A stretch of 64,000 nucleotides of DNA from Piper betle (GCA_033002965.1 JAURVB010012625.1:62001-126000); one strand, 5' to 3'; counted from the stretch's first letter, positions 1 to 11,724 are shown. The notes: generated by a model from the sequence alone, not told the origin. Made by a program: numbers and translations.

Positions 1-559
1 ATACAAGTAACTCTGAGCAACCTTATTGAAGAGAGGCAGTAAAACCGCATTGGACGATTAAACTAAGAAATCCGGAGGCGATTATCACCTTCAAATAAAG
101 AAGCTACACAAACTTACTACAAAAGAAGAGCAATAAAGAAAATCCAAATTCTGAATTGACAAAGAAACAAGAATAGTTTTTTGTCATGATAATTAGCACT
201 CGGGTCCCTAAATTACATGGTAAGCATTCTTTTCACTAAACATCTGAAGTTAAATAAACTAAGTCAAGGGAACAAAATTCGCATCCACTATCTCAATGCG
301 AGAAGAAGTTAATTCCACCACTAAATCCAAGCTAATTAGCTTGTCAATTTGAAGTCACCACCCAAAGAAGTTCATGACTTGTGCAACCACAATCCGGGAA
401 GATTTCCTGCATCGAATAGAAAAACCAAAGTTTTATCATCTTGACAATTCAAAAGAGGAAGAACAGCTGACAATTCAAAAGTGAGAATTTTTATCTTGCA
501 GTTTCATCCAACTTTTACTGGACATTTTCGCCCTCGTCTTCGGTCGCAGGGACAATTTT
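1..559. other. No gene identified at left edge
   Basis: AT-rich sequence without a convincing ORF. A pyrimidine tract followed by ttgcag near 490-500 looks like a plus-strand splice acceptor. The minus strand reads as a short plausible peptide from about 600 down to 480. Neither is enough to call an exon. Confidence 0.3.
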
Positions 560-1055
560 AACCCGGTCATTGCGAACAAGTAATCTTCAATCTCCTTCAA
601 CAACCTGGAGGAGGCTCACGTTTTTTCGGATTTACCTCCGTGATCGCCTCCGTTTCAAGGCCTCACAAACGAAGAGACCTCGGTCACGTCTCAACAACCT
701 TCGAGGGAGGGGAATAGCGGGAACAAGCCTTCGACACTGCCTCTGGTGCCTTAGGTGGAGGTGGCACCGCAACATCACTTGTAGTCTTCCCGGCCTCCAA
801 AGGTGAATGCGGAGCCAAGCCTCTCATCTCTCTCACTGTAGTGAATCAGCAGTGGGGGGAAGTGGCAGAGGCCCTCCTGCACTGTTGGCAGATCAATGGG
901 GAGGCAGTGGGGCTTGTCCACTTTGATGGGTCTGAGGTAGAGCTGGCAGCCCCACTTGAGGGGAGGGACGTGGAAGTGATGGAGGGGGAGCGCTCGTGGG
1001 GCAACACCATTGGAAGACGGAGGAGGACCATGGAAGAAGGAAGGAGTAGTGGCAA
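560..1055 (-). pseudogene. Unidentified coding-like remnant
   Basis: On the minus strand a frame starts with ATG near 1055 and is rich in Ser, Pro and Leu at its N-terminus, like an organelle-targeting peptide. It meets a TGA near 845, then continues in the same frame through a proline-rich stretch (VAVPPPPKAPEAV) to a second stop near 670. Further on, about 600-480, another frame reads LKEIEDYLFAMTGLKLSLRP, which also looks protein-like. I do not recognise the family. It could be a decayed gene, exons of a gene off the left edge, or chance in a GC-richer island. The opposite strand is also open (841-1092). Confidence 0.22.
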
Positions 1056-1099
1056 ACAGGAAGAGCAGAGAAAGAGAACACAAGGATTGTAGAGGGGTT

Positions 1100-1985
1100 G
1101 ATGATTAGAATGATTAAATGGCAGTCAAGGAAGAAAATGGGACAATACAAGGCAAAAGGGAATGGTATGGTACAGTGGGAGGTAAGATGTTTATTTTTGG
1201 GTACCCTCAATGCACGCACTTGCGCACGCATCGAGCAGGAGATGATCGTGTGCGTCCGCTCACTCTCAAATGCGTGCGCAAGTGCGTCCGCAATATCGGC
1301 TCTTTATGCACGAAGACTAATACTCTATAGGCCTCTGTTCATTAAAAGCACCGTATAGAGGGTGTAAATGTGCTCCATAATTATAATTTGCCCGTTAACG
1401 TAAATTAAATTCCTTAATGACAAGGGTCCATTAACATAAATTAAATACTTCTCAAACAATTAATAAGGCAAAAAACGTGCGGGATATATTTAAAATTTAT
1501 TAACTAAAAATAAATATTGATGACATATAAAATTTAAAAATATGTCTTAATTATTATTTTTAAATAATATTTAATTTTTTCAAGAAATATTCATTTTTAG
1601 AATATAATAATTATATAAAAATATTAAAAATAATTTTAGTTTTATGTTAAAAATAAGTGTAATTATTAATTAAGTAGATATTAATATTTAAAAGATTTTA
1701 ATTTGAGTATAATTTTAATAATTAAATGGAATTTTAATTATTTACGAAAATTTAATTGGATAGAATATACTCTAAGTTTTTTCTGACAATATATAAATAA
1801 AAATTCTAAATTATGTTTTAAATCCTGAATTAAGTATGTATTGTTAAGTAAGAGACTTTAATTTGAGTAATATAATTATAAATATATAAGTAAATTCAAC
1901 AATTTTTTAGAATTCCTTATTTTGGTAAATTATATTCTAAACTTTTCCAAATAATAAAAATAGAAATTTCAAATTAAGTATTAGT
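1100..1985. other. AT-rich intergenic sequence
   Basis: Strongly AT-rich from about 1340, with no ORF or repeat that I can assign. A small GC-richer patch at 1200-1290 repeats the tgcgtgcgca/tgcgcacgca motif. Confidence 0.4.
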
Positions 1986-4849
1986 TGTAAAATCCGTGAC
2001 TCAAGTTAGAGTTTTACATTAGCGAATCAGTTAGTGCGAGTCAAGTTAGTTTCATGAACAACATGCTCAGTCGAGGCCAACCGTGAGTTATAAGCAATGA
2101 GGGTTAAGTAGTACTTGAGTATATAATGATAACGTTAGAAAAATGATGGGAAATGAGTTATCTGTGTATATGAAAGTATGCAATATATTTTTTTATGTAT
2201 TTGATTGTAAAATTATTTTATGTTAAATAACGAATTACAACGCATTATAGGGCAGTTTGGGTGGGCTATTAGTTATAAAACATGTCACTGTGGTGTTATG
2301 GTGTGTAATATATTTTATGAGATTTTCCCCTATTTTTTGGATTTTTTAAAGATTTATTACAAGTTAGTTATTATTTTTACACGAGTCAAAGTAGAGTCAA
2401 GTTTTATTTATGATATCGCCATCGAACCGTTTCTCTCCCTGTTATCTTTTTTCTCCCCAAACCCTTGACAGCGCCCCCTGTGCTCACTACTGACGCAGCC
2501 CCGCAACAGATCAACACCGCCTACCCCTGCCGTGCCGTCGCCATGTTGCCTCAAACGCCCTCGTCTGTTGCCCGGCCTCCATGATATGAGGGAGCTGCAC
2601 CCTAGGTCCACACTCTAGTCGCCGATACAGCCACCTCCTCAATGTCTCTAACCCTCCTACGACCAACCCCGATTGGAGTAGAACCCAGCGTTGCCCACAT
2701 CGGTCGGATCTCCACACCCCATTGTTGACAGCCTTGTTTTGCCATTTTTCGGCGAGCTGTTGCCTCCACCGACCACGTCGACGTCGTAGACGCGTTGGGC
2801 TCACCGAGCTGGTGCAATGGTACCCCATACCACCACCATCCCGTTGGTAGCCGCCGCCTACAATAATTGCCAAAAACCACAGGAAGGTCGCTAGAAAATC
2901 GGATTCGCTGGATTTTGTCGGATCTTTCACCGAGCTCATCCAATCAAACCTGATCAAACTTCAGACGCAGTCTAGCTCCGAATTCGAGCTTCAAGACATA
3001 CGATGAAACCCTAGCTACCGCCGATTGCCAACGATTCAAGGTATAATTACCTTCGTTTTAATTATTTAAAATTGATAATTATTAGCACAACATGCTAGGA
3101 TTGATTAATTATCGTGATAAATGCCTGATCGTGGATGAAGTGATGATTTGCATGATTTAATTGATAGTGAATGAATGTTAGTGATTTAATTAGGTAAATT
3201 AAATATGAGCATGTTAATTGACTGCAGCATAACTCAAAAAAATAATAAAGTTGGTATGAATAGGATGAGTTAGAATTATTTTTACACTGATAATTGTTGA
3301 TTGTTGATTGTTTGATGGATGATGATTGTGTTGTGAGTGTGATGTTTATGATGAGTTTGATGCATCATTCAGTTAAGGGGCATTAGCTGCTAGATCTGAT
3401 GTGTAGGTACAGAGTAGGAGTTCGCTGCCTAGGCGTGTAACCATGATTAAAGCTTCTAATAGGTCCGTTTAGGACTCGCTCTCGATTTATTGTCTCATTC
3501 TATCATGTTTTATTTATAACAGGAAAGAGGACATGTCGAGTGGTGGATTTATCGTATTTCACTCCACACGGGTCATTTAGTCGATCATATTTTTCGAATT
3601 AATAACCCTTGAAGATGAAATTCCCCGAGTATGTTTTCAAAATTCAAATCCAGCTCATGATGCCTTCGAGCTTATTTTACTAAATTCCCTACCCAAACCT
3701 ATGTATATGTAGTTTTTACAATTTCAGTGAGATGTGTGACGAGGGAAAATGACGGCCACAGCTTTAGATAGGGCATGTGTTTGTCAAAGCGGGCTCTAGA
3801 ATTGGTGAGCGTACATTCTATCCCCGAGGGATCCTGATAACTCCACCTTTGAGTTCCTCAAACTTGGAGAAATGTGGAGGTTTACTAATACTGTTATGCA
3901 ACGCATGTCTAGACTTATGGTTTTAAAGGGTACTAAAGGCACATGCCTGAGAGTACTCGGCGTCTGTACCCAGGGTAAGGAGTAATATGAAGGATGTATA
4001 GGGTTGAGAGGAAAGAAATGAAAGAGAATGATTTTCCTGCGCAAAGGGATAGTTTAAATGGTTAAGGAAAGAGAATGATATGGAAAGGGGACGCTGCTGC
4101 CCGAGGTTAACGACCCCCATTACTGCCCTTGTAAGAGTTTTTGAGGAAGAGTATATAAGATTTTTATTCAACAGGATAGTTAGCTCGCCTGTGTCAGATT
4201 GATATTAGTTATTTCTGGACCAGTAACACTCGTTACTGACGTCTTTTTATTATATATGTAGGTGAGAATCTTGAGGAATGAGACACCGTCGTGACTGTGG
4301 AGGAGCAGCAATGAAATTGTGCACACATATACCTGCCGACTGTAATTGGTGATGTATTGAATTGTGTGGACAATGAATTTACATGATATTTTGTAAAATG
4401 CTAAAGATATTTTGTATGTGAATGCAAATGGAAAGTGAAAAATGATCATAGTGAGTTACGGAACGAAGATAACTAGAATGTGAAAATCATGCTGTTTTTA
4501 GTCGGTGTTTTTAATTTTTATTGCTATAAATATATATCGTTTATTGTTGATAGGGTGGCATCTATTGTATTTTTAGGGAGACTTTGTTTGTTTTATTTTT
4601 AAAATAGATATTTTTTTTTGAACTTTTCGTTTGTTTAGTTTGTTTGTTTACTTGTTTGCGTATCATGACATATATGTAGGACAACGTTAGAACTTAAACA
4701 TCTCATCTATGCTTTGTATGTTGAATCATTATCTTGAGACACCGATGGTAGATTTGGGTCAACTTAATCGAATTAAGTAGATTAGCGAACGATTCGATCG
4801 CGGATGACATTTTTGGGTTGGTTCACGGGTAGACCGAAACCCGGTCCCA
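1986..4849 (+). mobile_element. Long-LTR gypsy family, solo-LTR-like copy (copy A)
   Basis: Begins TGTAAAATCCGTGACTC. It aligns throughout with the reverse complements of 23664-26665 and 29371-32420. Shared landmarks in order: the TGTAAAAYCC start, a stretch ending in the GAGTCAAG motif (2390), a GC-rich block (2460-3040), an AT-rich block, a TATA-like stretch before tcagtgagatg (3725), the inverted repeat at 4221-4238, and a tail ending about gaccgaaacccggtccca. The last bases diverge from the family end GGGTGTTACA, so the right border is approximate and I find no TSD. No gag or pol sequence is present, as expected of a solo LTR. The parent family is inferred to be Ty3/gypsy because the same LTR flanks gypsy pol at 11725-18680. 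Confidence 0.75.
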
Positions 4850-4939
4850 AAAAAATTATTATGGGCCAAAATTAAGTACAACATGAAAAGGGTGTGTTGA
4901 GAGCGAACAAAAAACCACAGCACTTGAATGTAACGGGTT

Positions 4940-5560
4940 AATTCCAAAATCTTGTATGTAAATCTTGATCAAATAATTCAAATCCTCCAAGATAAAGTTA
5001 CTTATCTTTGACCGTCTGATTTTTTCGTTTGACTTTTCTTTTTTGACATTATTGGGTGATTTTAGGGACATGCAAATCTACTCCATAACCGCAATAGCCC
5101 ATTGTCTACGTGAAATCCTTCTTATATAATTCATTGTAAAATCTTGCATGTAAATCCTAATCCAATCATCCAATTAGATCAGGATCATCTCTTATTGACC
5201 GTCAGCCTGATTTTCGTGTTCCTTGTTTAATCATCTAAGATTGGGATAGTCATTTATGATTACTTTCTTGCTTTTTTGTGTGTGTGTTTTTAGCACATTT
5301 AAATGTGCTCTATAACGTAAAAACTATCAACATACATCAAATTCTTATGAAACAATCAATTCTAAGATCTTGCATGTATCCTCCAAAATCAGGATAGACA
5401 TCTCTAAAATTCTCAAAGATCATAATGGACAATCCTTGTCAATTGGGTGATATGCTTGTTCTCTCGCATTTTTCGGTGTTTTTTAATACATTTTCATTCT
5501 TTAAGTTCATTTGCATGCATTGTTACATAGGATGTCTATTTTTCATATTATTTGCTTAGT
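4940..5560. repeat. Degenerate tandem repeat, about 200-bp unit
   Basis: Three diverged units start near 4947, 5138 and 5364. Each opens with a variant of aaatcttgcatgtaaatcc and holds a later rcatrtaaatstgctccataac-type segment. Spacing is about 190 and 225 bases. No coding potential. Confidence 0.5.
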
Positions 5561-6354
5561 ATAGTTTATTATTATTTATTTTCATTTCTCATTTATTTGT
5601 TATTGTTTACTTTGTTTTATATTATCGTTTGTTATTGTTATTGTTTTATTGTTGTTTTTGTGATTTATTTGATTACATTATGTTCTTTTGAACTATTTCT
5701 GATTGGCTAATTGATAGAGGTGATTATTTTGATTATTCAATAGATTATTTTATTATTATTTTAACATGTTCATCGGTGTTATTGTTTTGTTTATTAATAT
5801 TGAGTGGTTAGATGCACACAAACATGCATTATATTGCATTTTAGGTAGTGATAGAATCTAATGGGTTTCATTTAAGTACATTGATCTCTCTTACGGACAT
5901 AGTCTGCTGGTAGCTTGACTTTAAATTATGTCTCACTTCTAATTTATTATTTATACTATTGGTTTTCTTTTATAAAACCAATCAAATGGCTGTCTTATTG
6001 GACCCTATATGATTGTGTAATTTTTTTACATATCGTTCTTCCTATAATTAATAATCCGTAAATTTTGATTTCGAACGCTAACAATGTAGATCATAATATG
6101 TAGACTTCAAGGTCAATTTAATCGCGGATGCATTATATTTACATGTTTCTCAATTCCAGGCTTATTATAAATTTCAAGTACTTTAGTAAGACAATGAGGA
6201 TTGGGGACTACTTATATTGTCCTATGTACTTGTACTCCTTCCACGTAAAGAGTGTAGAATAGTAGATGTCATATTTGCCATGTATTGTTTGGAACATTGT
6301 AGTGATTACAGGTCCAATATACCTGAAATGGCTACCTCTAAAGCACCGAGATAA
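5561..6354. other. AT-rich sequence, nothing recognised
   Basis: Simple TTATT-rich sequence without a supportable ORF, structured repeat or TE terminus. Confidence 0.4.
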
Positions 6355-6548
6355 GTGTATAGAGGTTTAAAGAGGGCATTTTATATTTTACTGTCCAGAG
6401 GATTTTCAAATATTAGAAATTGTGATATTTAAGTTGTATAGAGGTTTAAAGAGGGCATTTGATTGAGTTGTACTCTACAGCCTTCAAAAATCCGACTTTT
6501 TAGCAACGTTGATGGATTTTCAAATATTAGAAATTGTGATATTTAATA
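6355..6548. repeat. Local duplication
   Basis: Two pairs of direct repeats are interleaved. gtatagaggtttaaagaggg occurs near 6357 and 6436, and gattttcaaatattagaaat near 6401 and 6514. The spacings differ (about 79 and 113 bases), which suggests a short segmental duplication with later indels. Confidence 0.6.
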
Positions 6549-6597
6549 TTCACATAAAGATAGCATTAGTTGTCAAAGTGAATTTTGGAACTGCAAG

Positions 6598-7190
6598 TAG
6601 GGGTGCTAATTGAGCGAGCGAGCCGAGCTCGACATGTGTTCGAGCTCGGCTCGAATAGTTCGAAACTCGTTCGAACTCGACTCGAGATCGAACGAGTTTT
6701 GGACATACATGCTCGAGTTCGACTCGAATATTTTTTATGTGTTCGAGCTCGACTCGAACTCGAATATACTTAAACTGCTTAATTTTTATGAGCTCGTTCG
6801 CCAATGTAGTTTGAACCCACAACCTTGTGGTCATCAAGCTGAATATTTATCATCTCAACTATCTTGCTTATTTGTTATTATATTACATATATATATAATA
6901 TAATATAATATAATATAATATAATATAATATAATATAATATAATATAAAGACTATATTATTATATTATTTTATCGAGTCGAGTTTAAATCGAGCTACGAG
7001 TCGAGTTCGAGTCGATTTCGAGTTATAACCGAGTCGAGTCGAGTCGAACACGACCTTGCTCAAGCTCGGCTCGTAAAATTCGAGTTCGAGTCGAGTTCGA
7101 GTCGAGCATTTAAATGTCGAGTTTCGAGTCGAGTCAAGCCAAGCCGAACGCTAAATGCTCATGAGCTGGCTCGCTCAATTAGCAACCCTA
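6598..7190. mobile_element. hAT-type non-autonomous element (MITE), copy 1
   Basis: A 593-bp element with terminal inverted repeats. The left end is TAGGGGTGCTAATTGAGCGA and the right end is its near-exact complement, starting TAGGGTTGCTAATTGAGCGA when read from the other strand. A perfect 8-bp TSD, actgcaag, lies at 6590-6597 and 7191-7198. YAGGG termini with an 8-bp TSD are diagnostic of hAT transposons. Both subterminal zones are packed with CTCGA/TCGAG-type words in opposite orientation. The centre holds an AT-rich core with a pentanucleotide run. No transposase is encoded, so movement would need a transposase supplied in trans. Confidence 0.93.
6893..6948. repeat. (TATAA)n microsatellite inside hAT copy 1
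   Basis: About eleven perfect ataat/tataa units. The matching place in copy 2 (about 9108-9125) has only a few units, so the run expanded after the copies separated. Confidence 0.9.
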
Positions 7191-7766
7191 ACTGCAAGCA
7201 TATTTTCTTATTCCTTTTGATAATGCCCTGAGACTGGAGGAGGTCATTTTGACTAGCCCTTTGAATGTTTTAATGAAAGTGATGTGAAAATAATGTGATT
7301 TTTATATCCCGTGAACTAGGTTGATATTAGTTACTGAATTGAGGACTAATAACTTTGGTTATTGACCTGTAAGTACATAAGCCATTCGAGCATTTTCTTC
7401 GAGACAGAACTTTCACAAAACCTTGAGCCCCAAGCATTTGTTCTCGGTTGCGCAGCTGTTTGCCGCTAATCATTTACAAAAGTTTTTTTTTTTGCGTACA
7501 ATTAAATACAAACCAGAAGCAGCACAAAGAGTAACACCGCATTCCAATTTTGACCCTTTCAGAACATAGTCTCCGAGTCCCTTCCAAGAAGAAACAAAGG
7601 ACACAAATGTCTGAGTGCTTCGAGAGTTTGAAAACAGAATGGGGGCATCCACTTGCATTAACGGCTACCTCCTAAAATAATCCATGCATCGCCGACCATT
7701 TATCTTTTCACTACCTTTTTCCCAGCTCCCAATCCCACCACCTTTCCACTCAATTCTTTCCATAAT

Positions 7767-7796
7767 TCTCTCTCTCTCTCTATATATATATATATA
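7767..7796 (+). promoter_or_regulatory. (TC)n(TA)n core promoter with TATA box
   Basis: A CT run (7767-7780) is followed by a TATATA run (7781-7796), about 87 bases before the chosen ATG of the DUF761 gene. Y-patch plus TATA is a usual plant core-promoter layout. The assignment rests on position and composition only. Confidence 0.55.
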
Positions 7797-7882
7797 CTGG
7801 CCAATCTCAATGTTTAGTGCAGAGTGCTCCTTATATTACAAGGAACCCTTGTAATAAGTACTTCAATTTGTTGTCCCAAGAT

Positions 7883-8407
7883 ATGCAGAAGAAGAGACGC
7901 TTCAGAGCTTCCACTATGTTGAAGAGACGCCTCAAGGGGCTATGGAAGGCATGGGACCTCCTATCCTTCTCCATGCCCAGTGGAAGGCGGCTCTACATCC
8001 CTTTCAAGCCGAACCTCCTATTGTTGTATGTGAAGCAAAAGCAGAGCACCCTCAAGCACCTTGGCTATTACCAGTTCTCTCCACCCAGCACCCCTCGATT
8101 CTACCACAACCGCAAACTGGGTGGTATCTCTTCATTGTTGCCTCTCTGCTGGTGCTCCGCTTATGGGGCTCCACAGCTTGAAGAGGAGATGTTCGGTATC
8201 TACGATGCCGCAGATCAGGTTAAATCAGACAGTACTATTGATACAGTGGTAGAAGACGATCTGGGTAGGGACAAAATTCATGATCTTGCTTTCGAATTTA
8301 GTGTTGAGAATGAATCCGTGGATCAGAGGGCGGAGAAGTTTATTGAAAGATTTTACGAGGGAAACAGAATTCGAAGGCAGGAGTCGGCATGCAATACATG
8401 GAAATGA
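7883..8407 (+). CDS. DUF761 domain protein
   Basis: Single exon of 174 codons. The C-terminal part (about residues 143-166) reads VDQRAEKFIERFYEGNRIRR, which matches the short DUF761 signature of plant proteins (an acidic/basic helix of the form DxxAExFIxxFYExxRxQRQ). The N-terminus is rich in Lys and Arg and the middle in Ser, Pro and aromatic residues. I see no signal peptide or clear membrane segment. The ORF is open upstream to 7817 without an earlier ATG, so the ATG at 7883 is taken; the next in-frame ATG, at 7916, is possible. The biochemical role of DUF761 proteins is not known. A TATA box lies about 87 bases upstream, and two direct copies of one hAT MITE flank the gene. Confidence 0.72.
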   Translation: MQKKRRFRASTMLKRRLKGLWKAWDLLSFSMPSGRRLYIPFKPNLLLLYVKQKQSTLKHLGYYQFSPPSTPRFYHNRKLGGISSLLPLCWCSAYGAPQLEEEMFGIYDAADQVKSDSTIDTVVEDDLGRDKIHDLAFEFSVENESVDQRAEKFIERFYEGNRIRRQESACNTWK

Positions 8408-8752
8408 TGTCCAAGAGATGCAGTTGACACATTGTGCATGTCAAAGCAAAAAATCTCTTCTTTTAATGGGTCATTGAGAACACATAAGAATTGCTGCCTA
8501 TTTTTGATTCAGTGATATTTGCTTTTCTTAATCTAGCTTCCAAGTTGTTCAATTTGCTTTCTTTTGCATGCTAGCTTGTTTTGTGTGTATGGAAGGGGGT
8601 TATACAAGTACCAATGCTATATTTTGTCGATTATCATTTGATAGTAACAATAGTGACCGAGAAGTCTTACATTATAAATTAGTGATAAAGATATAATTGA
8701 CAACCGTAATCTTTATTTTATGAAGGCATTAATACATCTAATTATATCCTGT

Positions 8753-9359
8753 TAGGGGTGCTAATTGAGCGAGCGAGCCGAGCTGAACATGTGCTCGAAC
8801 TCGGCTCGAATAGTTCGAAACTCGTTCGAACTCGACTCGAGATTGAACTAGTTTTGGACATACATGTTCAAGTTCGACTCGAATACTTTTTATGTGTTCG
8901 AGCTCAACTCGAGCTCGAATATACTTAAACTGTTTAATTTTTGTGAGCTCGTTCGCCAGCTCGTTCGTTAGCTCGAAATCAGCTCGATTAAAAGTCAAAA
9001 GTACCTCACTTTGTCATTGTGGTTTGAACCCACAACCTTGAAGTCATCAAGGTGAATACTTGCAATCTCAACTATCTTGCTTCTTTGTTATTATATTTCA
9101 TATATATATAAATAAAATATAATATAAAAAACTATATTATTATATTATTTTGTCGAGTCGAGTTCGAGTCGAACTACGAGTCGAGTTCGAGTTACAACCG
9201 AGTCGAGTCGAGTCGAACACGACCTTGCTCAAGCTCGGTTCGTAAGATTCGAGTTCGAGTCGAGTTCGAGTCGAGCATTTAAATGTCGAGTTTCGAGTCG
9301 AGTCAAGCCGAGCCGAACGCTAAATGCTCACGAGTTGGCTCGCTCAATTAGCAACCCTA
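8753..9359. mobile_element. hAT-type non-autonomous element (MITE), copy 2
   Basis: 607 bp, same orientation as copy 1 and very similar to it. Termini are TAGGGGTGCTAATTGAGCGA and its complement. A perfect 8-bp TSD, tatcctgt, lies at 8745-8752 and 9360-9367. Copy 2 has a stretch (about 8952-9010) that copy 1 lacks, and a shorter AT run. Similarity and intact TSDs of both copies point to fairly recent mobilisation. Confidence 0.93.
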
Positions 9360-9367
9360 TATCCTGT

Positions 9368-10095
9368 AACGTAAAATCATTCATTTGATGAGAACACACA
9401 ACATATATAGTACTGAGTGTCCGGATGTGTTTCATAATTTTGTAAATTTCATACCGAATACAAGATTGAAGTTGACCAAAGTCTTCATGCTTTGTAAGCA
9501 GTTAACAATTAAAGTAACTAGTCGAATTTTGTGCAGCCCGGATAATATTGTGTACATTTATAGATTTAAATTATGCATTGTTTGATATTGAACTTTTTAC
9601 AAAAAGAATAAGCACAGTTTAAAATATTTTACAATTTTGAAAGAGGTTAAAGTTTATATATTATCTTAAAAGAGAACAGAATATATGAATGGTCTGAAAT
9701 ACCCTCACTTTACTGGTATGGACTTGTATTGTTAAAGATTGAGCTTTGCAAGGTTTTGGGTTTTCTCCATCCATAAAATATACAAAGTTATAATTATAAT
9801 TAGACAAGTTGAAGGTACGGATCACCAATAAATACATATTTTTAAATTTATAATGAGACGTATAATGAAGATAAACATTATTAGGCCCTTTGGGTCTCAA
9901 AAAGGATTTGCAAGAGGTGACACGAGTTTCCTTTAATCTAAAAACTAGTTTATAAAATAAAGATTTCTGACATACAAATTATTATCTTTATTTATGACCA
10001 ATGTGAGATTTACCAAACAAACATAACATAAAGAATGTTCGTCCATGCAAAGGTGAGTTGCATGTAGACAATTATGTGAGGAATAACAAATAATG
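9368..10095. other. Intergenic, no gene recognised
   Basis: AT-rich. Short ORFs at 9385-9585 (+) and 9661-9900 (-) have no recognisable motif and an AT-driven composition. Confidence 0.35.
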
Positions 10096-10099
10096 GTCG

Positions 10100-10256
10100 A
10101 GAAATCCTTAGTGCACCACCAAAAATTCTAGTTTTTTCGACTTTGAATTTGATTGGCATATAAAAAATTTCATGTAAACATGATCTATGTGGCTAATTTA
10201 ATGAGCCAGTTAAATTTAAAATGAAAAATGTGAGAAAAATTTTAGTGGTGTGCATG
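10100..10256. repeat. Small foldback, MITE-like
   Basis: ccttagtgcaccaccaaaaa near the left end and the roughly complementary ttttagtggtgtgcatgaca near the right end can pair around an AT-rich centre. I could not define a TSD, so the superfamily is open. Confidence 0.35.
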
Positions 10257-10700
10257 ACATTACTCTAATAGTTTTATTTTTCTCTGAGAGTGTAGATTAA
10301 CGTGATTAATTAAATCCTAGTAAAAGACCATTCCCCCCAAACATTAAGTGGTAGATATATTGCTTCGCAACTGAATATTAATGCTTGTTGAATGCCAATG
10401 TGCTCTACTTTTTTTCCCGATGTTCTCTACTTGGGCATACGAAATGCTGGAAATTAGATTTCGTGGGGCTTTTTATGGGTTCCATTCAAATAACCTTAAG
10501 TGCACCATTTTATAAATGAGTGTCTCATCTCTCGGTGAATGCAACTTCTCCTAAATGAGGAGGCTTATCCATCCGTGGGTTGTATGAAAGGATAAATCTC
10601 TAATACATCCTTTCATCACTAATATATTTTGGTTACAACTATTTACTACCACTAACAAGTTACAACCTTTCTGATGGTTTAACGTACCATTACTAAAGGG

Positions 10701-11161
10701 TGTTGGGTTGCCCCTCCCGTGTAAATACATTAAAACCCTGCTTGGGGTAAAAATAAAATTTTTTTAGAAAACGCGTTTCGCATTGGGAGAGAGATAAAAA
10801 CAAAGATAAAATTTTTCTATTGTCAATGATAACTTTGATAAGTTTTTAATTGGTGACATTTTTCTTTTATTCTCTTTATTTGTGATTAATACTAATTATG
10901 TAAAAATTACAATACATTGGTATTGGTGGAGTTTGTTTTACCGTGGATATTTTTCGTATCAAGTTGTGATATAGTGGATTTGATTCGGCTGCCTGCCCCG
11001 TGGTTTTTATCCAGATTTGGGGTTTTCTACGTAAAATTGGTGTTGTCTATTTTCGTTGATATTTCTTTTTTTCATGTAAAATTGGTGTTGTCTATTTTGA
11101 TTGGTACTTCTCATCAATTATGTGTTAAAATGAGGATTTAGGTATTTGGTTAATCCTAGCA
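10701..11161 (+). repeat. Copia 5' LTR and primer binding site
   Basis: 461 bp, from tgttgggttgcccctccc to taatcctagca. It pairs with the 3' LTR at 28796-29309 but the two differ by many substitutions and indels, so the insertion is old. A primer binding site tagtatcagagcc (11164-11176) follows after two bases. It is complementary to the 3' end of initiator tRNA-Met with one change from the usual tggtatcagagcc. Confidence 0.85.
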
Positions 11162-11287
11162 AGTAGTATCAGAGCCCGGTTGCTTGGTTGTAGCTAATTT
11201 TGGGTTGTAAATATTTTCTACCTATTAGGTATTTGACGAAATCTCTAAGAGCCTAATTGGTTTGCTTGTGATTTATATTTCAACAAG

Positions 11288-11724
11288 ATGGCTGATGAGA
11301 AGCATCTTAAGATGATATCTCTTAAGGGGCCGATTAACTGGCACTATTAGAAAGGAAAAATAATTGATCATCTATATTCTAAAGATTTGTATGAACTTAT
11401 CACTGGTTAGAAACTGTCAAAGGCGATTGATAAAGACTGAAATAAGTTGGATAGGAAGGTTATGACCTTTTTGAGATAATAGGTAGATGAAGTTGTGTAT
11501 CATTATGTTTCTGAATCGGCATCTTCAAAAGCTATATGAGATAGACTCCAAGAAGTTTATGAGAGGAATATTGCTAGACACAAGACCCTTTCGATAATGA
11601 AATTAGTGAATTTGAGATATAAGAATGAAAGTGACATAACTGAGCATCTCAATGAGATGAAGAGTATTATTACTTAACTTGCCAAGATGAAAATGACTTT
11701 AGATGAGGTATGACAAGTTATCCT
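11288..11724 (+). pseudogene. Copia gag, N-terminal part
   Basis: Starts MADEKHLKMISLKGPINW. It contains the gag-copia features: a Trp-rich start, a DRLQEVYERNIARHKTLSIM helix region, and an LNEMKSIITxLAKMKM motif. Several in-frame stops are present (for example in place of Trp codons). The frame is cut by the gypsy insertion at 11725 and resumes without phase change at 19444 once one TSD copy is discounted. Confidence 0.85.

Noticed and set aside
4221..4260. Hairpin plus T-run as a factor-independent terminator
   Set aside because: The shape resembles a bacterial terminator, but this is a plant LTR; reported only as a conserved inverted repeat.
1986..4849. Full-length LTR retrotransposon
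   Set aside because: The whole segment aligns with single LTRs (D and E) and has no gag, pol, primer site or second LTR.
7470..7658. 62-codon minus ORF upstream of the DUF761 gene
   Set aside because: No motif or promoter, and it ends in a poly-T/A tract; likely chance.
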